Shown here in pieces: positions 1 to 5,092 of a DNA stretch of 5,092 bases. Made by a program: the position numbers and the translations under genes. Origin of the DNA: Caldilineaceae bacterium (GTDB taxonomy: Bacteria; Chloroflexota; Anaerolineae; Caldilineales; Caldilineaceae); assembly GCA_026645635.1 (NCBI GenBank), contig JAPKMV010000318.1, forward strand, positions 1-5,092. The letters run 5' to 3'. The notes beneath the pieces were generated by a model that did not search any database, was not told where the DNA came from, and saw only the letters and a program-made list of their open reading frames with translations. Every line of letters starts with the position of its first letter. Positions within the stretch are counted from its first letter, which is position 1.

Positions 1-1776
1 TGCGGCCACCGCCGTGAACTGCTCCGCCTGATCGGCTAGGGTCTGCGCCACGGCATTCCATTGAGCGCCGGCGCTGCGCAGGTCGATGGGCTGAGCCACG
101 TGCACACGCTGGCGCAGCCAGGTCGTTTCGCTCTCGATCTTCGGGCCAAGCTGTGCGAGCAGGTTCTGGAGCAGCGCCCAGTCCGCGCCGGCTGGCAAGG
201 CCGCGGCCAGCGCGCCGCCGGTGGCGCCGGCCGGCAAGCCGACGCGCAGCGTGAACGGCTCTCCCGTCTCCTGTCCGCCCGGCGGCTCCTCCAGGCCGAT
301 GTCGAAGCGGTCGGCGCCGCTTGCCTGCTGCCAGCGGGCAACGATGTCGCGCAGCGCGGTGCGGGCTTCCTCCAGCCGTTCCGGCGCAACAGCCAGCACC
401 ACGCTCAGGTCGATGCCGCTGTCGGTGAGCGCTGCGTCGATCGACCAACGTTGAAAGAGCGTGCGCAGTTCACCGGCCGGCTGCAGCGTGGGATCGGTCA
501 ACACATCGCCCGCCAGCGTCAGGGCGGCTTCCCGGTCGCCTTGTTCGAGCAGGAGCAGCGCCTGCTGCACCAGCAGGGCTTCACGCTCGGCGGCGAGAAA
601 CGCGGCGCTGTTGGCGTCGGCCAGCACGCCCGAAAGCCGGTCGATGAGCGCCAACGCGGTGGCAATGTCGCCGCGGCGGCGCGCATCGGCCAGGAGCAGG
701 CGCAGCCCTTCGCCCTGCCAGCGCAGCAGTTCGGCGCGGCGCGGGTCGTCGGCCATGATGCCGGGCAGCGCGCGGTCGGCTTCCAGCGTCATCAGTTCCG
801 CAAAGATCGGGTTGGCGACACCGTCGGCGCCCACGACCTGGGTGCGATAAAGGGCGGCCAGGTCGGCGTGCAGGCCAGCCGCTTCGACGATGTCTGCGCC
901 GGCGCGCTCGGCTGCGCGGATGCCCGCGGTGTAGGCGGCCACAGCCTGCGCGTAGAAGCGCTCTTGCAGCGGGCCGTCACCCAGCGCGGCAGCCGCGCTC
1001 GCCAGCCGTTGATAAGCGGCGCCCAACGCGGCGTAGGTGGCGGGTGTGTTCGCCGCGCTGGCCAGTTGCTGCGTCTCCTGCCAGACCTGCGGCGCAACGA
1101 ACTCGAAGGTGATGGCGTCGGGCAGACCGCCGTCGTAGAGCCATTCGAGCGCAGTGCCGGCAGTGACCGTGGGCGGCGCATAGCGCCAACTGGGCGGCGT
1201 CACGCTGAGCCAGGCTTCGGGCGGCAGCGCGTCGCCCGGCAGCAGGTCGACGCGGAGGCTGGGCTGCCCACCCCACGGGTCGAGGCTGCGCGTCGGGTAG
1301 CGGATCGCCTGGATGGCCGCGGCGGGCAGCGTCTGCTGGTAGCGCAATTGGAGGGTCAGTTCGCTGTCCGCGGGCACGTCGATTTGGGCAGTGGTGCGCT
1401 GACCCTCGCTCACGGTCGTCAGCGGCGCGTTGTTGAGCGTGACGGCAACGTTGGCCGGAACCGGCGCATCCCACTGCACCGGTACACTGGCAGCGGTGCG
1501 GTTATCATTGCGCAGGCGGTATTCGGCGGCCAGGGTGACGAGTGTACTTTGCGCGTCCGGCGCCAGTTCGATGCGCACCAGGTGCGTGTGGAGCGCGACC
1601 TCCGTGGGCTGCTGCGGCACGATGGCAGGCAGCGTCACCGGCGCGGGCGCAGTTTGCGCGGATGGCGCCGCTTGCACAAAGCGCGGCCAGGTCAGCGCAG
1701 CCAGACATATCGTGAACACCATCAGCCGGAACCGACAAGTAGGCCGGCGGCGTGATTGCATGAGCGTAGTCAACAT
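1..1776 (-). CDS. Large exported protein of unknown function, C-terminus cut by the window edge
   Basis: The frame read down from the ATG at 1776 is open for 592 codons to position 1, with no stop, so the C-terminus is missing. The N-terminus is a clear Sec signal peptide: basic MQSRRRPTCRFR, a hydrophobic core LMVFTICLAALTW, and a likely cut after VQA at about residue 36. Residues about 50-170 look beta-rich (LVRIELAPDAQSTLVTLAAE, then RLRNDNRTAASVPVQW), like an immunoglobulin-type fold. Residues about 225-420 are Ala/Leu-rich amphipathic helices resembling TPR-type repeats, with segments such as TYAALGAAYQRLASAAAALG. A mixed alpha/beta stretch follows. No catalytic motif or lipobox is visible, and no function is recognised. 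A second in-frame ATG at 1761 also gives a good signal peptide, and neither start has a Shine-Dalgarno. An in-frame TGA upstream, with no other ATG before 1776, limits the choice. The frame is certain, the role unknown. Confidence 0.88.
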   Translation of the reverse strand, partial: MLTTLMQSRRRPTCRFRLMVFTICLAALTWPRFVQAAPSAQTAPAPVTLPAIVPQQPTEVALHTHLVRIELAPDAQSTLVTLAAEYRLRNDNRTAASVPVQWDAPVPANVAVTLNNAPLTTVSEGQRTTAQIDVPADSELTLQLRYQQTLPAAAIQAIRYPTRSLDPWGGQPSLRVDLLPGDALPPEAWLSVTPPSWRYAPPTVTAGTALEWLYDGGLPDAITFEFVAPQVWQETQQLASAANTPATYAALGAAYQRLASAAAALGDGPLQERFYAQAVAAYTAGIRAAERAGADIVEAAGLHADLAALYRTQVVGADGVANPIFAELMTLEADRALPGIMADDPRRAELLRWQGEGLRLLLADARRRGDIATALALIDRLSGVLADANSAAFLAAEREALLVQQALLLLEQGDREAALTLAGDVLTDPTLQPAGELRTLFQRWSIDAALTDSGIDLSVVLAVAPERLEEARTALRDIVARWQQASGADRFDIGLEEPPGGQETGEPFTLRVGLPAGATGGALAAALPAGADWALLQNLLAQLGPKIESETTWLRQRVHVAQPIDLRSAGAQWNAVAQTLADQAEQFTAVAA

Positions 1777-1798
1777 GGAAAAAACGCGAAAAGTTGCG

Positions 1799-1828
1799 TT
1801 TATGGTTCCCTTCTGGTATCGTGATCAA
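1799..1828 (-). promoter_or_regulatory. Candidate promoter for the exported-protein gene
   Basis: On the minus strand TTGATC (1828-1823) is followed after 18 bp by CATAAA (1804-1799), each matching four of six bases of the sigma-70-type consensus. It would start transcription about 15-20 bases before the ATG at 1776. The match is modest and rests on spacing and position only. Confidence 0.25.
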
Positions 1829-1844
1829 CATACAACGCGCCGAC

Positions 1845-1873
1845 TTGGGGCGAGCGCGCATCGCGAATATCAT
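1845..1873 (+). promoter_or_regulatory. Candidate promoter for the 100-residue barrel protein
   Basis: TTGGGG (1845-1850) and TATCAT (1868-1873) are separated by 17 bp. The -10 box matches TATAAT at five of six bases, while the -35 box keeps only the TTG. Transcription would start near 1880, giving a leader of about 74 bases that contains the hairpin at 1888-1908. It overlaps the divergent control region shared with the minus-strand gene. Confidence 0.38.
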
Positions 1874-1887
1874 ACATGGTTGCCAGC

Positions 1888-1908
1888 CACTGCCGAAATG
1901 AGGCAGTG
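1888..1908 (+). promoter_or_regulatory. Perfect 7-bp inverted repeat in the presumed leader
   Basis: CACTGCC (1888-1894) and GGCAGTG (1902-1908) are exact reverse complements around a 7-base spacer, GAAATGA. The repeat lies just downstream of the candidate -10 box at 1868-1873 and 45 bases before the ATG at 1954. It could be a repressor operator or a leader hairpin. No T-run follows, so it is not a normal intrinsic terminator. Confidence 0.4.
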
Positions 1909-1939
1909 CACCCGACAGGTTGTGGCGGCAGGCGTGAAA

Positions 1940-1945
1940 AGGCGG
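1940..1945 (+). promoter_or_regulatory. Shine-Dalgarno AGGCGG that sets the start at 1954
   Basis: AGGCGG matches AGGAGG at five of six bases and ends 8 bases before the ATG at 1954. The in-frame upstream ATG at 1876 would add 26 poorly composed residues encoded by the hairpin leader, and the ATG at 1969 has no ribosome-binding site. This supports 1954 as the start. Confidence 0.6.
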
Positions 1946-1953
1946 CAGACGCA

Positions 1954-2256
1954 ATGGTTCGGCTTTTGATGCAGTGGGACATCCGAGTAGGGCGCGAGCA
2001 GGACTTCTCCGAGTTCGTGGTGCGCGAATTTGCTCCGCGCCTGATGCAACTTGGCGTCGAACCGAGCGAGGTGCTCTACACCATGTATGGCGACGGCCCC
2101 CAGATGTTGACATTGGGTGCGGTGGAGAGCAAGGAAAAACTCGCCGAGATTCTGCAAAGCTCGGGTTGGCGCAAGCTGCACGAGAAGTTGCTGACCTATG
2201 TCACCAACTACAAGCACAAGGTAGTGGCCGACAACGGGCGCAACTTCCAGGTGTAG
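1954..2256 (+). CDS. Conserved 100-residue protein, probable dimeric alpha+beta-barrel (NIPSNAP/ABM-like)
   Basis: The predicted protein starts MVRLLMQWDIRVGREQDF and ends GRNFQV. Its order of elements is a first strand (MQWDIRVG), a long helix (DFSEFVVREFAPRLMQLG), a strand containing LYTMYGDG, a strand LTLGAVES, a helix with KLAEILQSSGWRKLHEKL, and a closing strand region. That beta-alpha-beta-beta-alpha layout, and the 100-residue length, fit the ferredoxin-like dimeric alpha+beta-barrel superfamily, whose members include monooxygenases, dehydratases and NIPSNAP-type proteins. Similar small proteins with the FVVREFAP and VTNYKHKVV segments are, as I recall, common in Chloroflexota with no assigned function. 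It has no signal peptide or membrane segment, so it should be cytosolic. It stands alone, divergent from the exported protein and convergent with the lipoprotein gene. No catalytic residue can be named. Confidence 0.85.
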   Translation: MVRLLMQWDIRVGREQDFSEFVVREFAPRLMQLGVEPSEVLYTMYGDGPQMLTLGAVESKEKLAEILQSSGWRKLHEKLLTYVTNYKHKVVADNGRNFQV

Positions 2257-2291
2257 CCACGCCCGCACCCACTGCTCGACCCATTTGGCCA

Positions 2292-3479
2292 TCACCTCTG
2301 ATAGGCGGCGTTCGTTTCACCGTAGCCCGTCAACTCCACATACCCGCGCGCAGTAACAGGCTCGCCGCCGAGCGTGCCCGCCGCGTCCACCGCGCCTTCC
2401 CAGTAGACGAAACTCACATTCATCTCCTGATCCGGGATCAACGGCGTCACCGTGAGGTCGGCGCCGGCATTGGGAATCTGGATGCGCCAGCCTGACGGAT
2501 AGGTGATGCCGGTCTTGGGGCTGGTCCACTCGCCCGTCGGCTCCAGGGTGAACTCCTCGTCGGTGACGATCTGATGGCGCCCGTCGGGCCAGACGAGGGA
2601 CGCGGCGATGTCTGGCGGCGGGGCGCCGTCGCTGGTGCGGATCTCGTAGAGCATGAGCACAGCACCGTTGTCGAACTGGAAGCTGAACCAATCCCACCCT
2701 ACGGCGCTGCCGCTGAGCGCGCTGGTGCCGAACTCGTGGTCCATCCAGCTCAGCCCGGTGACCGGGATGGCCTGCCCCGCGCTGGTGATGACGCCGGTGG
2801 TGTCCAGGTTGACCAGGCTGTAGTAGTAGCTGGCGTTGCCCAGCTCTGGCCCCTTTTGATGGAGACCGCCTTCGCCGTTGAAGACCGGTGGCCGCGTCTC
2901 GCGCAGGGTGAGGTCGAGGGCCACCTGGCCATCGGCGCCTGCGGCGCTGGCGCGGAGCTGCACCACGTCGGGCGCGACCTCCACCGCCGACCAATCCTCC
3001 AACCAGACCTGAAAATGCGGCTCACCCTGGGCGCCGGCCAACCCGCCCGCGCCGCGGCTGTAGCGGTCGAAGCTCTCGTGCTCCCGGCGCACGCCGTCGG
3101 TGAGGGCGAAGTGGGCCATGTAGACTTGGTTGGCCGCCAGGTCGGAGCTGCGCTCGGCCATTTCCGGTGTGAGCGCAGAGCGGAAGAAGGTAAGCTGGTA
3201 GCCGTGGCTGGCCCCGGTCGCGTCGGTAAGGTTGCCGGTGTAGTACCACCACTCGGTGCGATACTCCGGGTGCGGGCCGTGGTCGAGCGGAAAGGTGAAG
3301 GTGCGCGGCTCTGTCGCGCGGGCGTAATTCTCATCCGACGGCGCGCTCATGGCCGCCACGACGTCGGCGCTCACCGCGGCGGGCTGTGCCTGGGCGGCGC
3401 AGCCGCTGAGCCAGAGCAGGGCCGCGCTGAGCGTGAGCAGAATCGCAGCACGGCGTGGTGGGTGCAAGAAAGTCTTCAT
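2292..3479 (-). CDS. Lipoprotein of the CrtC/AttH lipocalin-like family (predicted secreted hydrolase, COG5621 type)
   Basis: The 395-residue protein begins [17 protein letters not shown] and carries a lipobox LSGC with Cys27 as the probable lipidated residue, so it should be anchored outside the cytoplasmic membrane. The mature part shows the family landmarks in order: EWWYYTGNL (76-84), GYQLTFFR (93-100), YMAHFALTD (120-128), [13 protein letters not shown] (217-229), [12 protein letters not shown] (242-253) and [12 protein letters not shown] (261-272). These belong to the two-lobed lipocalin-like fold of carotenoid 1,2-hydratase (CrtC) and AttH. The W-x-D-H-E-F loop corresponds to the conserved acidic region that in CrtC is linked to hydration of carotenoid double bonds. 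A surface lipoprotein with no carotenoid genes nearby is more likely to act on another hydrophobic ligand, so substrate and reaction are unknown. An in-frame ATG at 3491 would add MICG. I prefer 3479 because it gives the cleaner signal peptide, although neither start has a good Shine-Dalgarno. Confidence 0.92.
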   Translation of the reverse strand: MKTFLHPPRRAAILLTLSAALLWLSGCAAQAQPAAVSADVVAAMSAPSDENYARATEPRTFTFPLDHGPHPEYRTEWWYYTGNLTDATGASHGYQLTFFRSALTPEMAERSSDLAANQVYMAHFALTDGVRREHESFDRYSRGAGGLAGAQGEPHFQVWLEDWSAVEVAPDVVQLRASAAGADGQVALDLTLRETRPPVFNGEGGLHQKGPELGNASYYYSLVNLDTTGVITSAGQAIPVTGLSWMDHEFGTSALSGSAVGWDWFSFQFDNGAVLMLYEIRTSDGAPPPDIAASLVWPDGRHQIVTDEEFTLEPTGEWTSPKTGITYPSGWRIQIPNAGADLTVTPLIPDQEMNVSFVYWEGAVDAAGTLGGEPVTARGYVELTGYGETNAAYQR

Positions 3480-3693
3480 GCCGCAGATCATGACGGAGAT
3501 TGCCGCCGGTGTCTGTCAGCCCCTGTCCGATCCTGCTGCTTCAGGGCGAAGGTGTTTGGAACACGATAGTCACGGAATGTGCGAAAGACACGAAAGGTTC
3601 GCGATCCAGGCGCCTGTGCCCCCAACTGTACTACACATCCCATGCCATTGGAACTGCTTCAGGTTTGGAGTCGCCCTCCGCATCCGCATTTCA

Positions 3694-3722
3694 TTGCCTG
3701 TCCGCCGCAAACGGGCTATAAT
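3694..3722 (+). promoter_or_regulatory. Strong sigma-70-type promoter for the DinB-like gene
   Basis: TTGCCT (3694-3699) is followed after exactly 17 bp by a perfect TATAAT (3717-3722). This is the best promoter match in the window and stands out in GC-rich DNA. Transcription would start near 3729, giving a leader of about 80 bases before the ATG at 3810. Confidence 0.65.
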
Positions 3723-3798
3723 CGGCCAGGCTAATCACAATCCCGAACAGAGGGCGCGGCCCGAAAACATGTACCTACGAGTCTCATCAAACCCAATC

Positions 3799-3802
3799 AG
3801 GA
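3799..3802 (+). promoter_or_regulatory. Ribosome-binding site of the DinB-like gene
   Basis: AGGA lies 7 bases before the ATG at 3810, a normal Shine-Dalgarno spacing. It supports 3810 over any later in-frame ATG such as the one at residue 15. Confidence 0.55.
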
Positions 3803-3809
3803 ACCGATC

Positions 3810-4397
3810 ATGTTAGATTTTCAAGCACTGAAAGAGAAGCGCGTCAAGCTCATGGATCTGGTCGCCGGCCTCGGCCCGGACGACCTGCGCCGCCTGACCG
3901 ACGAGATGATCGACGACATGCTCGCCGCCATCGCCGACTGCACCGACGAAGATGTCGTCTTCGTGCCGGAAGACCCCGCAGCCGACGATCCCTACGCGGA
4001 TAACGCTGCCGACGCCGACCTGGCCTGGACGCTGGGCCATGTCATCGTCCACACCACGGCCTCGGCGGAAGAGTCGGCGGCACTGGCGTCGATCCTGGCG
4101 CGCGGCGCCGAGATCCACGGGCGCTCGCGCTACGAAGTTCCCTGGCAGAGCGTCACGACCATCGCCCAGTGCCGGCAGCGGCTGGAGGAGAGCCGGCGCA
4201 TGCGCCACGCCAGCCTGGCCATGTGGCCGGATTCGCCACACCTGGACAACTGCTACGCGCCCTCGCTGTCCACCGGGGCGATCAACTGCGTCGGCCGTTT
4301 CGTCCTCGGCCTGCGCCACGATTGGGATCACATCGGGCAGATTCGGGAGATCGTGCGCCAGGCGAAAGCCGCGCGGCAGGAGACTGTGTTTGCGTAG
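3810..4397 (+). CDS. DinB/YfiT-like four-helix-bundle protein (DinB_2 type)
   Basis: This is a 195-residue cytosolic protein. Its helices run from [20 protein letters not shown] through [17 protein letters not shown] (73-89) and [18 protein letters not shown] to [18 protein letters not shown] (168-185). His77 in the second helix and the H-D-W-D-H pair (His170, His174) in the last helix match the three-histidine metal site typical of the DinB/YfiT fold. The family includes mycothiol- and bacillithiol-dependent transferases and maleylpyruvate isomerase, but many members have no known activity, and the true substrate cannot be read here. Between helices one and two is a strongly acidic linker (about residues 43-70, including [19 protein letters not shown]). 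This subfamily seems to recur in Chloroflexota. It has its own strong promoter and ribosome-binding site, and is transcribed towards trmFO with the repeat array between them. Despite the name, DinB-fold proteins are not DNA polymerase IV. Confidence 0.93.
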   Translation: MLDFQALKEKRVKLMDLVAGLGPDDLRRLTDEMIDDMLAAIADCTDEDVVFVPEDPAADDPYADNAADADLAWTLGHVIVHTTASAEESAALASILARGAEIHGRSRYEVPWQSVTTIAQCRQRLEESRRMRHASLAMWPDSPHLDNCYAPSLSTGAINCVGRFVLGLRHDWDHIGQIREIVRQAKAARQETVFA

Positions 4398-4401
4398 ATG
4401 G

Positions 4402-4493
4402 GAATAGACCGCGGATTTGGCGGATGAGGCGGATTCTCGCGGATCAGTCGAAGAACCGTCGTCATTGGTCAGGATGCGTCGCAATGAGGGTCA
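4402..4493 (+). repeat. 92-bp tandem unit, copy 1
   Basis: This is the most diverged copy in its A part (ATAGACCGCGGATT instead of the ATAGAACGCGGATG of copy 2). That variant is exactly what the distal outer arm at 4694-4707 mirrors. Its B part carries TCATTG (4462-4467) and CAATGA (4482-4487), which could pair around a 14-base loop. Confidence 0.88.
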
Positions 4494-4585
4494 GAATAGA
4501 ACGCGGATGACGCGGATTGGGCGGATTTTCGCGGATCAGGCGAAGAGCCATCGTCATTGGTCAGGATGCGTCGCAATGAGGTTTG
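4494..4585 (+). repeat. 92-bp tandem unit, copy 2
   Basis: It has the same A-B structure as copy 1, with the four CGGAT blocks at the same internal spacing. Its B core is identical to that of copy 1 over 31 bases (4551-4581). The divergence is concentrated in the A part and the last few bases. Confidence 0.88.
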
Positions 4586-4675
4586 GAATAGAACACGGAT
4601 GACGCGGATTGGGCGGATTCTCGCTGATCCAATCCGCGGAAATCCGCCTAATCCGCGTCATCCGCGTTCTATTTC
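4585..4675. terminator. 91-bp palindrome; possible bidirectional terminator for the DinB-like gene and trmFO
   Basis: Arms 4585-4629 and 4631-4675 are reverse complements at 38 of 45 positions by hand count, centred on 4630. In RNA of either strand this would fold into a very long hairpin. It lies between two convergent genes, 187 bases past the DinB-like stop codon and 28 bases past the trmFO stop codon. Neither arm is followed by a run of Ts, so it lacks the classical intrinsic-terminator tail. The palindrome is certain and the terminator role is inferred. Confidence 0.45.
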
Positions 4676-4693
4676 AATTCACTGAACGGTTAC

Positions 4694-4707
4694 AATCCGC
4701 GGTCTAT
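4694..4707 (-). repeat. Distal outer inverted repeat, overlapping the trmFO stop codon
   Basis: AATCCGCGGTCTAT is the exact reverse complement of 4404-4417. It contains the TAG stop codon of trmFO (4706-4704 on the minus strand), so the repeat edge also forms the end of that gene. Confidence 0.85.
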
Positions 4708-5092
4708 CGTTCAAACCCCGCCGCCGCTAGATACGCTTCCAGATCGCCCGCCGCGCGCTCGGCGTAGCTGCCGTAGCGGGAGCGCTTGTTGCGCACCGGG
4801 TCGTCCAACTCCGGCAGCAGCCCCATCGCCGCCTTCATCGGCTGGAAATTCGCCGGGTCGGCGTGGGTAATATAGTGGAGCAGCGCGCCTGCCATCGTCG
4901 TGCGGGGCAGGGTAAGGAGCGGCTCCCCGCGCAGCAGCCGCACCGCGTTGACGCCGGCCACCAGCCCGCCCATCGTGCTGCCCACGTAGCCCTCGGTGCC
5001 GGTGATCTGCCCGGCGAAGAAGAGGTCGGGACGATCCTTGAATTGCAGCGTCGGGTGGAGCAGCGTCGGGCTGTTGATGAAGGTGTTGCGGT
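4704..5092 (-). CDS. trmFO: TrmFO C-terminal part: folate-dependent tRNA (uracil-54-C5)-methyltransferase, N-terminus off the window
   Basis: The frame is open from the right edge to a TAG at 4706-4704, giving the last 128 residues. TrmFO is a cytosolic flavoprotein. It methylates U54 in the T-loop of tRNAs, using methylenetetrahydrofolate as carbon donor and reduced FAD. Recognisable family segments in order are [16 protein letters not shown], then [34 protein letters not shown], and the late [14 protein letters not shown]. The FAGQ-x-TG-x-EGY block belongs to the FAD-binding Rossmann domain shared with MnmG (GidA). The shorter C-terminus and the FQPM-x-x-x-GLLP ending favour TrmFO over MnmG. 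Family members are usually about 430-470 residues, so about 300 are missing here. An apparent GTG start at 4985 is only the valine of the GYVGS motif. The last residues are AAAGFER, and the stop codon lies in the outer repeat arm. Confidence 0.95.
   Translation of the reverse strand, partial: RNTFINSPTLLHPTLQFKDRPDLFFAGQITGTEGYVGSTMGGLVAGVNAVRLLRGEPLLTLPRTTMAGALLHYITHADPANFQPMKAAMGLLPELDDPVRNKRSRYGSYAERAAGDLEAYLAAAGFER

Larger units (their letters stand above)
3480..3809. other. Divergent intergenic region between the lipoprotein and DinB-like genes
   Basis: About 330 bases lie between the two start codons. The plus-strand promoter at 3694-3722 and the ribosome-binding site at 3799-3802 occupy the right part. 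The left part holds a 10-bp palindrome, CAGGCGCCTG (3607-3616), and must contain the lipoprotein promoter, but I see no convincing -35/-10 pair for it. Short reading frames crossing the region have poor composition and no ribosome-binding site. No tRNA or recognisable structured RNA is visible. Confidence 0.6.
4402..4707. repeat. Nested repeat array: tandem 92-bp units, large palindrome, 14-bp bounding inverted repeats
   Basis: Two full direct units (4402-4493 and 4494-4585) agree at 79 of 92 positions by hand count. A partial third unit starts at 4586, again 92 bp on. Each unit has an A part of about 45 bp with four CGGAT blocks, and a B part that includes a core of 31 identical bases (4459-4489 and 4551-4581). 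The third A part is followed at once by its inverted copy. The ends match perfectly: ATAGACCGCGGATT (4404-4417) and its reverse complement (4694-4707). The order is therefore A-B-A-B-A-A'-outer arm. The array fills the whole gap between the two convergent stop codons. No target-site duplication or coding capacity is visible. It resembles the dispersed ATCCGCG intergenic repeats I associate with Chloroflexota and other environmental genomes. Confidence 0.9.

Noticed and set aside
61..1755. Plus-strand frame of 564 codons
   Set aside because: It is the exactly opposed register of the minus-strand exported protein. Its product is rich in Arg, Gly and Gln without domain-like patterning, and it begins at a TTG without a ribosome-binding site. 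The minus strand has a signal peptide and normal protein composition.
1799..1816. AGAAGGG followed by an in-frame ATA on the minus strand, a possible alternative start for the exported protein
   Set aside because: The Shine-Dalgarno-like spacing is suggestive, but ATA is a very rare start codon, and the ATG at 1776 gives a normal signal peptide.
1870..2295. Minus-strand frame of 141 codons
   Set aside because: It is antisense to the barrel-protein gene in the same register, has no ribosome-binding site, and overlaps the end of the lipoprotein gene.
2249..2297. Imperfect inverted repeat (AGGTG..GCCA / TGGC..CACCT) across the convergent gene ends
   Set aside because: The stem is interrupted, the central loop is about 26 bases and no T-run follows. 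It is too weak to call a terminator.
2574..3569. Plus-strand frame of 331 codons
   Set aside because: It is antisense to the CrtC/AttH-type lipoprotein, whose family motifs are unmistakable on the minus strand.
3607..3616. 10-bp palindrome CAGGCGCCTG
   Set aside because: It is perfect but short, in GC-rich DNA, stands alone and is not linked to a promoter element. Chance is a sufficient explanation.
3813..4484. Minus-strand frame of 223 codons
   Set aside because: It is antisense to the DinB-like gene in the same register and begins inside the repeat array. The plus strand has the promoter, ribosome-binding site and His triad.
4417..4602. Plus-strand frame of 61 codons with internally similar halves
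   Set aside because: It is translated repeat sequence. The similarity reflects the 92-bp tandem units, which are not a multiple of three long and so shift frame between copies.
4402..4629. Possible CRISPR array
   Set aside because: The units are direct repeats along nearly their whole 92-bp length, with no variable spacers. The inverted copy and bounding inverted repeats do not fit CRISPR, and no cas gene is seen.

Overview
The window is GC-rich and gene-dense, on a chromosome whose style suggests a Chloroflexota bacterium (Anaerolineae or Caldilineae type). I base this on the CGGAT-rich intergenic repeat family, the conserved 100-residue alpha/beta-barrel protein, the DinB subfamily and the form of TrmFO. 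This assignment comes from memory of family look, not from a search. No phage, plasmid, integrase, CRISPR, tRNA or rRNA signal is visible.

Layout from left to right. (1) Positions 1-1776, minus strand: the first 592 residues of a large exported protein of unknown function, running off the left edge. It has a signal peptide, a beta-rich domain and a long helical-repeat region. (2) Positions 1777-1953: a divergent intergenic region with candidate promoters on both strands and a 7-bp hairpin in the presumed leader of the plus-strand gene. (3) Positions 1954-2256, plus strand: a 100-residue protein, probably a dimeric alpha+beta-barrel. (4) Positions 2292-3479, minus strand: a lipoprotein of the CrtC/AttH (lipocalin-like, 'predicted secreted hydrolase') family, convergent with gene 3 across 35 bp. 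(5) Positions 3480-3809: an intergenic stretch holding the best promoter of the window, TTGCCT-N17-TATAAT. (6) Positions 3810-4397, plus strand: a DinB/YfiT-like four-helix-bundle protein with a complete putative metal-binding His triad. (7) Positions 4402-4707: a compact repeat array that fills the convergent gap. It has two full 92-bp tandem units and a partial third. The third is mirrored into a near-perfect 91-bp palindrome, and 14-bp perfect inverted repeats bound the whole array. (8) Positions 4704-5092, minus strand: the C-terminal 128 residues of TrmFO, the folate-dependent tRNA m5U54 methyltransferase. Its stop codon lies inside the outer repeat arm.

The genes do not form an operon or an obvious pathway. 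Orientation alternates (-,+,-,+,-), and two of the genes act at the cell surface while three are cytosolic. The most unusual object is the nested repeat array between the DinB-like gene and trmFO. It may be a bidirectional terminator, a small non-autonomous mobile element, or both. I did not find convincing evidence of a new multi-gene system.
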